Shown here: positions 55,101 through 63,538 of the stretch, piece by piece
Layout of the letters: the number at the start of each line of letters is the position of its first letter
How positions within the stretch are numbered: position 1 is the stretch's first letter
Origin: Inquilinus sp052113205
GTDB lineage: Bacteria; Pseudomonadota; Alphaproteobacteria; DSM-16000; Inquilinaceae
NCBI RefSeq assembly: GCF_052113205.1
Contig: NZ_JBFRCU010000029.1
Location: 1 to 64,000 of the forward strand
Direction: 5' to 3'
Length of the DNA: 64,000 bases
The notes under the pieces: generated by a model
Databases searched by the model: none
Seen by the model: the letters and a program-made list of their open reading frames with translations, nothing else
Told to the model about the DNA's origin: nothing
Position numbers and translations under genes: made by a program

Positions 55101-55733
55101 CGTCAGGCCGAGCGGCGGCAGCAGCTGCTGCTGGCCGAGCTGAACCACCGGGTCAAGAACACGCTGGCCAGCGTGCTCTCGATCGCGTCGCGGACCCGGC
55201 AGACCAGCGACTCCCTCGACAGCTTCGGCCGATCCTTCGAGGGACGCCTGCAGTCGCTGGCCGCCGCTCATGAGCTGCTGGCGGAGAATGTCTGGGCCGG
55301 CGTCGATCTGCGCCAGCTTCTGGTCGAGGAGCTGAAGCCGTATCATGAAGGCAAGGATCCGCCGGTGTTCTCCGGCGGCGAGGTCTTCCTGCCCGCGCGC
55401 GCGGCGCTGGTCTTCGCGATGTCGTTGCACGAGCTGGCCACCAACGCCGCGAAATATGGCGCGCTGTCGGGACCGGGTGGCTCAATCAAGATCGGCTGGC
55501 GCATCGTCAAGGTCGAAGGCGCCGCCCTGCTTCGACTCGACTGGTCGGAACGCGGCGGCCCCAGGGTCGGGAAGCCGTCCCGCGACGGCTTCGGGCTCAG
55601 CTTCGTCAAGCGCAGCATCGCCTATGAGCTGCACGGGACGGCCGAGCTGACCTTCAAGCCCGGCGGCCTGCACTGCCGGGTCGAGGTGCCCATGTCCGAG
55701 TTGCGCCGCGACCCGGAGCCGGCGCCCGGCTGA
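52137..55733 (+). CDS. CheB-CheR-PAS-HWE hybrid sensor histidine kinase
   Basis: A 1198-residue multidomain protein, starting at GTG with GGAG upstream. Order: CheB methylesterase domain (about 40-225; catalytic Ser47 in GASAGG, His74 in VPHLD, Asp163 in GSGSDGS); CheR methyltransferase domain (about 240-520; VPGCATGEEAYSIAV, NLLIYLD); a PAS-like segment; a long Glu-rich coiled coil (about 674-760, repeated EELETSNEE/EELQSVNEE heptads); two PAS domains (about 770-990); HWE histidine kinase (ELNHRVKNTLASVLSIA, phospho-acceptor His in the first part) and its ATPase domain to the end. Soluble. Such fusions are thought to couple methylation chemistry to kinase output without a receptor; function unproven. 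Confidence 0.9.
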   Translation: MPTRAKPAAEGRTDRRSPSARASSRPKPPAIPSSPSSARLIVAMGASAGGLEAFERFFLHMPSDSGMVFVAVPHLDTHHKSAMAELLARYTRMPVVEITDGMAAAADRIHVIPPNATLTMRGDSFRLETPRSHSSTIDPFFLSVAEQHGDQVAGIILSGSGSDGSLGLKAIKENGGLTLAQAGETSRYDSMPRSAIATGLVDFILPVEEMPSQLVQYARDLARSKTDGPAPSRQQARRHLVKIFTLLRAGTGHDFSQYKNSTFIRRVQRRMHVAQVAALADYVELLRREPREVEALFRDLLIGVTQFFRDAKAFEILEHDVIPKLLQDKGPDDQVRVWVPGCATGEEAYSIAVLLRERMIETDAAPKVQIFATDIDDHALAIARAGLYPAAISGSMSPERLEKFFIKDGSDYRVAKEIREMCIFSVHNVIKDAPFSRLDLVSCRNLLIYLDATLQNRVLLLFHFALRHRGYLFLGPSENVTQHPKLFTRVDGKLRLFKAREADVGRQPIEFPLATSIYRSPLEPDRPHGSLRPTIRDTVIRRAQRVAEVYAPACFVVDDGYEILHFSGRTGRYLQPSPGAASLNLFSIVDAGLRPDLRAVIHEAVTTGRRVIRENASLPVDGGYQSLNLIAEPLAGDGDAKFCIVVLQEVGAPKPLGTAGAEAASDAQKDEIIRHLESELIATRERLQTTIEELETSNEEMKSSNEEFQSVNEELQSANEELETSKEELQSVNEELETVNTELNSKIESLDRAISDRKNLLESTQIATLFLDNQLRVRSFTPAITEIFHLIGSDAGRPITDIVSRLSYDSLPRDVGRVLRTLTRLEQEVALSDGSASYIMRILPYRTVDNVINGVVITFIDITERKRNEESLARLAAIIAHSHEAIIGTSPDGTITTWNAGAERMYGYGAAEAVGRPLSFLSAADNPDEMRQIFDRLRRPPAQPSIIDTERVAKDGRRIFVSYTASPIRNEAGRLVGAALVERDTSEGRQAERRQQLLLAELNHRVKNTLASVLSIASRTRQTSDSLDSFGRSFEGRLQSLAAAHELLAENVWAGVDLRQLLVEELKPYHEGKDPPVFSGGEVFLPARAALVFAMSLHELATNAAKYGALSGPGGSIKIGWRIVKVEGAALLRLDWSERGGPRVGKPSRDGFGLSFVKRSIAYELHGTAELTFKPGGLHCRVEVPMSELRRDPEPAPG

Positions 55734-55797
55734 CCACGGAACGCTCCCGCCTCCGCTGTGGTTGTCCAGACAGCGTCCGTGGTGCCGGAAGTAAGGC

Positions 55798-56808
55798 ATG
55801 CCTCATCATGACATCGTGGCGATCGGCGCATCCGCCGGCGGCCTGTCCGCGCTGAAGCGCCTTGTCGCCGGGTTGCCGGCCGGGCTGGATGCCGCGGTGC
55901 TCGTGGTGCAGCACATGAAGGGCGACCAGAACAGCAATCTGCCCGCCATCCTGGAACGCGCCGGACCCTTGCCGGCCGGTTTCGCCGAGGATGGCAAGCC
56001 GGCAGCGCGGGGGCGGATCCATGTCGCCCCGCCGGACCGTCACCTGCTGCTGCAGGACGGCACGCTGCGCCTCAACCGCGGCGCATGGGAAAACGGCGTC
56101 CGGCCATCAGTCGACACCCTGTTTCGCAGCGTCGCCGTCTGTTGCGGCTCGCGCGGCATCGGCGTGGTGCTGACGGGATATCTCGACGATGGCAGTGCAG
56201 GCCTTCGCGCGCTGCGGCGCTGCGGCGCCATCACCGTGGTCCAGGACCCGGCCGACGCCGAATATCCGGACATGCCGCGCAACGCGCTGGAGATGACGGA
56301 GGTCGACCACCAGATCGCGCTCGACGCAATGCCGGCGCTGCTGGCCGGCCTGGTCGCGACCCCCGCGGGCCCGCCGCAGCCGGTGCCGCCGGAGATCCAG
56401 CTGGAGGCCGACATCATGGCCAAAGCGTATGAGGACAACATGACCGTGCTCGACCGGCTCGGCGACCGGTCGGTCTTCACCTGCCCCGATTGCGGCGGCG
56501 TGATGTGGGAGCTGCAGGACGGCGACGCCCTGCGCTATCGCTGCCATATCGGCCACTCCTACTCGGCAGCGTCCTTCGGCAGTGCCCTGTCGGGTGAGGT
56601 GGTGCGGGCGATGGAGACCGCCCTGCGCACGCTGGAGGAGCACTGCCGCATGCTCCGCCGCCTCGGGCAGCAGGCCGTGCGGCAGGGCCAGTCCAAGGCC
56701 GCCCGGCTGTGGTCGGAGCGGGCGACGGTGTTCGGGCAGCAGGCCGAGGCCATTCGCGCGGCGCTGCTGCGGATCCAGGCGACGGAGCAGCCGGACCGGC
56801 CGCGATAG
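55798..56808 (+). CDS. CheB-type methylesterase with C-terminal zinc ribbon
   Basis: A 336-residue protein: CheB esterase domain with Ser12 (GASAGG), His39 (VVQHM) and Asp131 (YLDDGSAG), no receiver domain, then a zinc-binding stretch (Cys229, Cys232, Cys249, His253 in CPDCGG...CHIGHSY) and a helical tail. This stand-alone type is distinct from chemotaxis CheB. It follows the hybrid kinase by 64 bp and probably acts with it, perhaps on the same unknown methylated target. Confidence 0.88.
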   Translation: MPHHDIVAIGASAGGLSALKRLVAGLPAGLDAAVLVVQHMKGDQNSNLPAILERAGPLPAGFAEDGKPAARGRIHVAPPDRHLLLQDGTLRLNRGAWENGVRPSVDTLFRSVAVCCGSRGIGVVLTGYLDDGSAGLRALRRCGAITVVQDPADAEYPDMPRNALEMTEVDHQIALDAMPALLAGLVATPAGPPQPVPPEIQLEADIMAKAYEDNMTVLDRLGDRSVFTCPDCGGVMWELQDGDALRYRCHIGHSYSAASFGSALSGEVVRAMETALRTLEEHCRMLRRLGQQAVRQGQSKAARLWSERATVFGQQAEAIRAALLRIQATEQPDRPR

Positions 56809-56817
56809 ACAGAGCGG

Positions 56818-57843
56818 CTACAGCAGGTCCGCCAGGTCGATCGTCCGCCCGGTCCCGGCACTGCGATAGGCGGCCTCGACCAGGGCCAGGGTCTTCAGGT
56901 TGTCACGGCCGGAGGTCGCCGGCTCCCGCCCCGCGCTCAGGCTGTCCACCCAATGCTGCTGGATCGCCGCCACGCTCTCCTGGATGTTGTGCCAGGGGCG
57001 GCTGGCCCAGGGCAGGAGGCGCGGCGAGACGTTGAGCGTCTCGCTGCCGTCGCGGCCGGTCACCACCATGCGGTAGCCCTGGCCCAGCCGGATGGTGCCN
57101 GCGCTGCCGTCGACCTCCACCAGCGTCTCCGGAAAGGGTTCGGCCGTCAGCCGCGTGGCGTAGGAGCAGTCGACCACCGAGGTCACCCCGCCCGCATGGT
57201 CCAGCAGCATGGTCGCGACATCCTCGCCGCGGATCGCCGGGTTGACCCGGCGGGTCCGGGCGGTCAGGCGGGTGGCGTCGCCGAACAGGAAGCGGGCGAT
57301 GTCGATGATGTGGATGCCGAGATCCTCGATGATGAAGCGCTCGCCGGTGGCGAGGTAGGGCTGGCCGGAGAACACGTCATAGGCCGAGCGGAACGAGACG
57401 CGGCCCCAGAACACCTCGCCGATCCGCCCGGATTCGATCACCCGGCGCACGGCCTGGATCGGCGACTGCCAGCGGAAGTTCTCATGCACCATCAGGGCCA
57501 CGCCGGCTTCCTCGCACGCCGCGACCATGGCCTTCGCGTCGTCCAGCGTGGCGGCGAAGGGCTTCTGGCAGATCACCGGCACCCGGTGCCGGGCGGCCAG
57601 CTCGACCAGCGGCCGATGGCTCGGCATGGTGGTGGCGATGTCGACGAAGTCCGGCGTCTCGCGCGCCAGCATCTCCCCGGCATCGGCATAGAGCCGGGCG
57701 ATGCCGAAATCGCGGCCTGCCGCCTCCAGCCGGGCCGGGTCGCGGTCGCACAGCGCCACGATCCCCGCGCCCTCGACATCGCGCCAGGCATGCAGCTGGT
57801 TGACGGCGAAGAAGCCGCAGCCGATCAGGGCGCCGCGCAGCAT
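56818..57843 (-). CDS. apsD: Gfo/Idh/MocA oxidoreductase, probable D-apiose dehydrogenase
   Basis: A 341-residue NAD-dependent sugar dehydrogenase: GCGFFAVNQLHAW nucleotide-binding start, conserved catalytic EKP-type motif as QKPFA (Lys94), and the DVFSGQPY and DLGIHIIDIARF regions. The family and the surrounding apiose importer, apnO-like gene and RuBisCO-like gene point to ApsD, which oxidises D-apiose to D-apionolactone. The ambiguous base at 57100 falls in the third position of a GCN codon, so the residue is Ala whatever the base. Starts one base after the permease stop. Assignment by context is moderately sure; other substrates remain possible. Confidence 0.75.
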   Translation of the reverse strand: MLRGALIGCGFFAVNQLHAWRDVEGAGIVALCDRDPARLEAAGRDFGIARLYADAGEMLARETPDFVDIATTMPSHRPLVELAARHRVPVICQKPFAATLDDAKAMVAACEEAGVALMVHENFRWQSPIQAVRRVIESGRIGEVFWGRVSFRSAYDVFSGQPYLATGERFIIEDLGIHIIDIARFLFGDATRLTARTRRVNPAIRGEDVATMLLDHAGGVTSVVDCSYATRLTAEPFPETLVEVDGSXGTIRLGQGYRMVVTGRDGSETLNVSPRLLPWASRPWHNIQESVAAIQQHWVDSLSAGREPATSGRDNLKTLALVEAAYRSAGTGRTIDLADLL

Positions 57844-57844
57844 C

Positions 57845-58912
57845 TCAGCCCTCCCGCGCCATGCGGCGCAGCACGACGCGCTGCTGCAGCCGGCGCTGCG
57901 CCTGGTCGACCACCACCGCGGCGATGATCACCAGCCCCTTGATCACGGTCTGCCAGAACGAGCTGACGCCCATCATCACGAGACCGTCCGACAGGATGCC
58001 GATGACGAAGGCGCCGATGATGGTGCCGCCGATGGTGCCGCGGCCGCCGGACATCGAGGTGCCGCCCAGCACCGCCGCGGCGATGGCGTTCAGCTCGAAG
58101 GTCTCGCCCGTCGCCGGGTGCGAGGCCATCAGCTGTGAGGAGATGATCAGCCCGACCAGCGCGGCGCAGAAGCCGGAGAACATGTAGACGAACAGCTTCA
58201 CCCGGTTGACCCGGACGCCGGACAGGCCCGACGCGCGCTCATTGCCGCCGACCGCGAAGATGTGCCGGCCCAGCGGCGTCCGCGCGGCCAGATAGGCGGC
58301 CCCGGCGGCGACCAGGATCAGCAGCCAGATGCTCACCGGCAGGCCCAGCAGCGTGCCGGCGCCCAGCGTGGCGAAGCCGGTGGTGCCGAGCTCCGGCTTG
58401 CCCGCGAGGTTGGGGAAGGTGGCGCCGTCGGACAGCAGCATCGCAGCACCACGGGCGACATAGAGCGTGCCCAGCGTGGCGATGAAGGGCGCCACCTTCA
58501 GCCGTGTGATCAGCAGGCCGTTGACCGCGCCGATCAGCACCCCAAGCGTGAGGGTGATCAGCATGATCTCCGGCACGTTGAAGTACAGCGTGTAGCCGAA
58601 GCCGAGGGCCGACAGGTCGATGCCGTGCAGGATCAGCCCGCCTGCCACCATGCCGCACAGCCCGACGATCGACCCGACCGACAGGTCGATGCCGCCGGTG
58701 ATGATGACGAAGGTCATGCCGATCGCCAGGAAGGCGTTCAGCGCGACATGCTTCGACATCAGGATCAGGTTGGCGGTGCTGAGGAAGTTGGGCGCGATGG
58801 CGGAGAACACGATCAGCACCGCGAACAGCGCGATGAAGGTGCGCAGCTTCATCAGATGCAGGGCGATGGCGTCGCCGCTCCAGCCCTCGGCCGCCTTATC
58901 CGCTGCCATCAT
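57845..58912 (-). CDS. ABC sugar transporter permease (RbsC-like, CUT2)
   Basis: A 355-residue permease with eight to ten membrane segments; typical motifs GMTFVIITGGIDLSVGSIVGL, GLLITRLKVAPFIATLGT, VGGNERASGLSGV, and AIAAAVLGGTSMSGGRGTIGGTIIGA. Start at 58912 with GGAGG 6 bases upstream. Separated from its ATPase gene by a 310-bp gap holding a hairpin repeat. Confidence 0.92.
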   Translation of the reverse strand: MMAADKAAEGWSGDAIALHLMKLRTFIALFAVLIVFSAIAPNFLSTANLILMSKHVALNAFLAIGMTFVIITGGIDLSVGSIVGLCGMVAGGLILHGIDLSALGFGYTLYFNVPEIMLITLTLGVLIGAVNGLLITRLKVAPFIATLGTLYVARGAAMLLSDGATFPNLAGKPELGTTGFATLGAGTLLGLPVSIWLLILVAAGAAYLAARTPLGRHIFAVGGNERASGLSGVRVNRVKLFVYMFSGFCAALVGLIISSQLMASHPATGETFELNAIAAAVLGGTSMSGGRGTIGGTIIGAFVIGILSDGLVMMGVSSFWQTVIKGLVIIAAVVVDQAQRRLQQRVVLRRMAREG

Positions 58913-58995
58913 GCGTGCGCCTCCACTGCGGATTCAGACGTCGCTCTTTTGAGATCCCGCTCCCGCAAGTGCGCCGCGGCGGGCATACGAACAGA

Positions 58996-59198
58996 TTGCC
59001 TCTCCCGCTTGCGGGAGAGGTCGGAGACGCGAAGCGGCTCCGGGTGAGGGGATAGCGGCCTCTCCGAAAGCACGGCTTTGCCGCGGGAGAGCGCGTGCTC
59101 CGCCCCGTCCTGAAACGCTGGTCCTGGCGTGGCGACCGAGCCGCCCTCACCCGGTCTCGCTGCGCGAGCCCGACCTCTCCCGCAAGCGGGAGAGGCAA
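58996..59198. repeat. Hairpin repeat (family A), intergenic copy, 203 bp
   Basis: Same end modules as 17963-18097 (TTGCCTCTCCCGC and GCGGGAGAGGCAA, with GGGTGAGGG and CCCTCACCC inside) but with a longer unrelated centre. It occupies most of the 310-bp gap between the ATPase and permease genes of the apiose importer. The open frame through it (LPLAGEVG...) is only the repeat being read and is not a gene. Confidence 0.85.
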
Positions 59199-59222
59199 TA
59201 AACAGGGCCGAGCGCGCTGCCA

Positions 59223-60760
<1,538 letters not shown>

Positions 60761-60764
<4 letters not shown>

Positions 60765-61582
60765 GGCGCCGCCTCCAGGGTCAGTTCGGCCGGGGTGACC
60801 AGCGGCTTGGCCTTCGGGTCGTCCAGGGTGAAGACGCCCAGCAGCGTCACTGTCCGCCCGACCAGCTTGTCTCGCGGCACGCCGGCCAGCGTGCTGTTGT
60901 AGATGTGGGCGTTCAGCGCCTTGCCGAACTTGGCGTATTCGATCTGGTTGGCGAAGCTGTTGAACGAGAGGAAGTCGATGCTGTCGCGCAGCGGCGTGCC
61001 TTTGAACACCGGGCCGATCTGCACGGTCAGGTCGGCGGTGCCGTCGCCATCCGCATCGACCTCGATGGTCGCCGCCCGGGTGCCGGTGTCAGCCGCCGTG
61101 ATCTTCCCCTGGACCGTCGCCGCGATGGTCCAGGGCATGCTGTCCACCGCCCGGTAGCCGAAGCGCTTCCCGGCCTCGTCCGGGGCCAGCGCCCGGACCT
61201 CGGCGAAAGGCCCGGCCTTGGCCTTGAGATAGGGCAGCAGCTTCGGCTGCCAGATCTCCTCGACCGTCTTCTCCGGGTCGAAGGCCGGGTTGTCGAAGGA
61301 GGTCGCGACGCTGCCCGCCGCCGAGGCCACCTGCGGCGGCTCGTTCTTCACGAGCTTGCAGGCGGCCAGCGGCAGGCCGGCGGCCAGGATCGCGATTGCC
61401 ATACCAAGGGCACGAGTGGCCGATTTTGTTTTGCCTCTCCCGCTTGGCGGGAGAGGCCGGGCGTCCGTAGGACGACCGGGTGAGGGTTGGCCCGGGCCTC
61501 GACAAAGGGCCCTCACCCGGAGCCGCTTCGCGTCTCCGACCTCTCCCGCAAGCGGGAGAGGCAATTGGATTGCGCCCGCCAT
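60761..61582 (-). CDS. DUF2291 lipoprotein with a repeat-encoded N-terminal extension
   Basis: A 273-residue protein. From residue 75 it is a DUF2291-type lipoprotein (KLVKNEPPQVAS, then an OB-like beta domain), a family found with CUT2 sugar importers. The lipobox is LAAC with Cys75 after a hydrophobic stretch (MAIAILAAGLPLAAC). Residues 7 to about 51 are encoded by a hairpin repeat (61431-61564). The start ATG at 61582 has a GGGAG site 7 bases upstream, so translation must pass through the repeat. An ATG at residue 61 could give a bare signal peptide but lacks a ribosome-binding site and basic residues. Same oddity as the peptide-binding protein at 17924. Confidence 0.82.
61431..61564. repeat. 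Hairpin repeat (family A) inside a coding region, 134 bp
   Basis: TTGCCTCTCCCGC and GCGGGAGAGGCAA ends, inner GGGTGAGGG/CCCTCACCC arms, and a centre with GGCCCGGGCC. Nearly identical in plan to 17963-18097, but one base shorter in the inner hairpin, so the encoded peptide is the same for about nine residues (LPLPLAGEV) and then differs because another frame is read. All frames traversed are free of stops. Confidence 0.9.
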
Positions 61583-61608
61583 CTCGCGACTCCCGCCGCA
61601 ACCTCCCC

Positions 61609-62547
61609 TCACTTCATCGCGAAGGTTTCCAGCTTGCCGGCGTTGTCCGGCGTGATCAGCAGGCAGTCCATCAGCTGCTTCTCGGGCTGGCCGGTCTTGC
61701 CGGTCTTCAGGTACTGGTCGGCCTGCTCGACCGCCAGCTCGGCCTGGCGGTAGGCCGGCTGCAGCACGGTGGCCTTGATCCCGCCCTGCTTGATCGAATC
61801 CCGCACGTCGTTGCTGCCGTCGAAGCCGACCAGGACCACATCGGTGCGGCCGGCGGCGGTCAGCGCCGCCCAGGCGCCCATCGCCATGGTGTCGTTGCCG
61901 GAGATCACGCCCTTGATGTCGGGATGGGCCTGCAGGATCGACTCCATCTTCGCGAACGCCTCGGTCTGGCTCCAATTGGCCGACTGGCGGGCGACCATCT
62001 TCAGGTCGGGATAGTCGTCGATGACGTCGTGATAGCCCTGCGAGCGGATGCCGGCATTGGTGTCGGCCTCGCGCCCGACCAGCTCGGCATAGTTGCCCTT
62101 CTCGCCCATCAGCTTGACGAACTCCTGCGCGCCCAGCTGGGCGCCCTGGTAGTTGTTCGACACGATCTGCGCCACGGCGACGCCGGTGACGTTGATCTCG
62201 CGGTCGATCAGGAAGGACGGGATGCCGGCGTCCTTCGCCTTCTGCACCGCCGCCACCGTGGCGTCGGCGCCGGCATTGTCGAGGATGATCGCCTTGGCGC
62301 CGCGGGCGATGGCGGTGTCGATCCGCTCCATCTGCTTGTTGGCGTCGTCGTCATGGACCAGGACGATGGTGTCGTAGCCCAGCGCCTCGGCCCGCTTCTG
62401 GGCGCCCTCGGCCTCCGCCTTGAAGAACGGGTTGTCGTGCGACGGGGTGATGACGGCGACCAGGTCCTTCGCCTGGGCGGCGACGCCGAAGCCCAGGGCC
62501 AGGGTGCCGGCGATGCCGGCCGCGAGAAGCGCCTTGGTGAAACGCAT
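61609..62547 (-). CDS. ABC sugar substrate-binding protein (RbsB-like), probable D-apiose binder
   Basis: A 312-residue type 1 periplasmic binding protein with a Sec signal (MRFTKALLAAGIAGTLALGF, cleavage after AQA at residue 26). Ribose-type landmarks: ITPSHDNPFFKAEAEGAQKRAEALG, SFLIDREI, GVISGNDTMAMGAWAAL, GFDGSNDVRDSIKQG. First gene of the importer. Apiose specificity is inferred from the neighbouring apsD-like and apnO-like genes. Confidence 0.88.
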   Translation of the reverse strand: MRFTKALLAAGIAGTLALGFGVAAQAKDLVAVITPSHDNPFFKAEAEGAQKRAEALGYDTIVLVHDDDANKQMERIDTAIARGAKAIILDNAGADATVAAVQKAKDAGIPSFLIDREINVTGVAVAQIVSNNYQGAQLGAQEFVKLMGEKGNYAELVGREADTNAGIRSQGYHDVIDDYPDLKMVARQSANWSQTEAFAKMESILQAHPDIKGVISGNDTMAMGAWAALTAAGRTDVVLVGFDGSNDVRDSIKQGGIKATVLQPAYRQAELAVEQADQYLKTGKTGQPEKQLMDCLLITPDNAGKLETFAMK

Positions 62548-62609
62548 GGTGGATCCTCCCTGTGGATGTTGTCGATTTCGCCCGGTTCGGGCCTGCGGCC
62601 CGCCGGATC

Positions 62610-63437
62610 TCAGGTGATGCGCTGGATGCTGGCCGCGATCTCGTCCGGCTCGAATACCCGCTTCCAGTCCGGCCGCATCAGCACCGGCTTGCCGAATTCG
62701 ATCGCCTTGTTGCAGGCGTCGGAGAACAGCCCCTCGCGCTCGTCGAAGATGACCGAGGCCAGCACGTTCAGGTGGCCCAGCAGGAAATCGCGCGCCGCGT
62801 CATGCGCCACGCCGCGCGCCACCACCTCGTCCATCGCCTCGCGCATCACCACCAGCAGGGTGGCGCAGACGGTCTCGGACAGGCCGGGCTCCAGCAGCGC
62901 CATCTGCTCGACCGAGACCCGGTGCGAGCGCATCACCGGCGCCCAGATCACCTTGGCGACCTCCTCGCCCAGGGCATAGGCCTCCTCCGGCCCCTGCATC
63001 AGGGCGGAGACGATGTGCTGCTTGGCCGCGATGCCGCCGAAATAGTCGGTCTTCGCCGCCATCTCGGTCTCGTCGTTGAAGATCGGCGGATGGCAGGGAT
63101 GGGTGACGAAATAGGTCAGGTCGTCGCGCTTCGGCAGATGGCCGGCAAAGGGGGCGGCGGCGTCCAGCGCGACCACCATGGTGCCGGGCCTGAGCTGCAT
63201 TTCGATCCCGGCGGCAACCTTGCCGATCAGCGTGTCCGGCACGGCCAGGATGACCACTTCGGCGCCGTCCAGCGCCGCCTCGGCCGGGACGCAGTCGACG
63301 CCGAGCCTGGCCTTCAGCTGGGCCCGCCCGGCCTCGCCGACCTCGACATGGCGCACGTCGAAGCGCGACCCCTTCAGGTTGCTGGACAGCCGGAAGCCCA
63401 TCTTGCCGCCAGCCCCGAACAACGCGATCGACGTCAT
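62610..63437 (-). CDS. apnO: Probable D-apionate oxidoisomerase
   Basis: A 275-residue Rossmann-fold dehydrogenase: FGAGGKMGFRLSSNL nucleotide site, VVILAVPDTLIGKVAAGI, and a C-terminal 6-phosphogluconate-dehydrogenase-like helical domain (SVEQMALLEPGLSETVCATLL). It matches the ApnO group, which oxidises and isomerises D-apionate to 3-oxo-isoapionate. GAGAGGG site 7 bases before the ATG. It is divergent from a RuBisCO-like gene, a combination described for D-apionate pathways, which strongly supports the call. Confidence 0.78.
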   Translation of the reverse strand: MTSIALFGAGGKMGFRLSSNLKGSRFDVRHVEVGEAGRAQLKARLGVDCVPAEAALDGAEVVILAVPDTLIGKVAAGIEMQLRPGTMVVALDAAAPFAGHLPKRDDLTYFVTHPCHPPIFNDETEMAAKTDYFGGIAAKQHIVSALMQGPEEAYALGEEVAKVIWAPVMRSHRVSVEQMALLEPGLSETVCATLLVVMREAMDEVVARGVAHDAARDFLLGHLNVLASVIFDEREGLFSDACNKAIEFGKPVLMRPDWKRVFEPDEIAASIQRIT

Positions 63438-63538
63438 GGGCGCGCCCTCTCTTGCCAGGTCGTTGCTCAGACGAGTATGACAACTGGTATGATGAGTCAA
63501 TCAGCATGATTCATCGCCGTCGAGCGGAGAGGGCAGGG
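63438..63538. promoter_or_regulatory. Divergent promoter region of the apionate genes
   Basis: 101-bp gap with an AT-richer core (63470-63515). It holds TGGTATGAT at 63485-63493, identical to one half of the GntR operator candidate at 47762-47780, followed by TGAGTCA and a second ATGATTCA. A likely site for an FCD-type GntR regulator encoded outside the window (inference). Confidence 0.4.

Noticed and set aside
52242..55430. Minus-strand open frame of 1062 codons
   Set aside because: Antisense to the CheB-CheR-HWE kinase, with His/Asp/Gln-rich shadow composition and no recognisable domain.
57100..57100. Ambiguous base in the dehydrogenase gene as a possible disruption
   Set aside because: It is the third base of a GCN codon, so the residue is Ala for any base and the frame continues.
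58896..59198. Small minus-strand open frame starting MPLPLAGEVG in the apiose importer gap
   Set aside because: It is the family A repeat being read through; no ribosome-binding site or independent protein signature.
61583..61975. Upstream extension of the DUF2291 lipoprotein frame
   Set aside because: That part is an out-of-frame reading of the sugar-binding protein gene; the ATG at 61582 has a GGGAG site.
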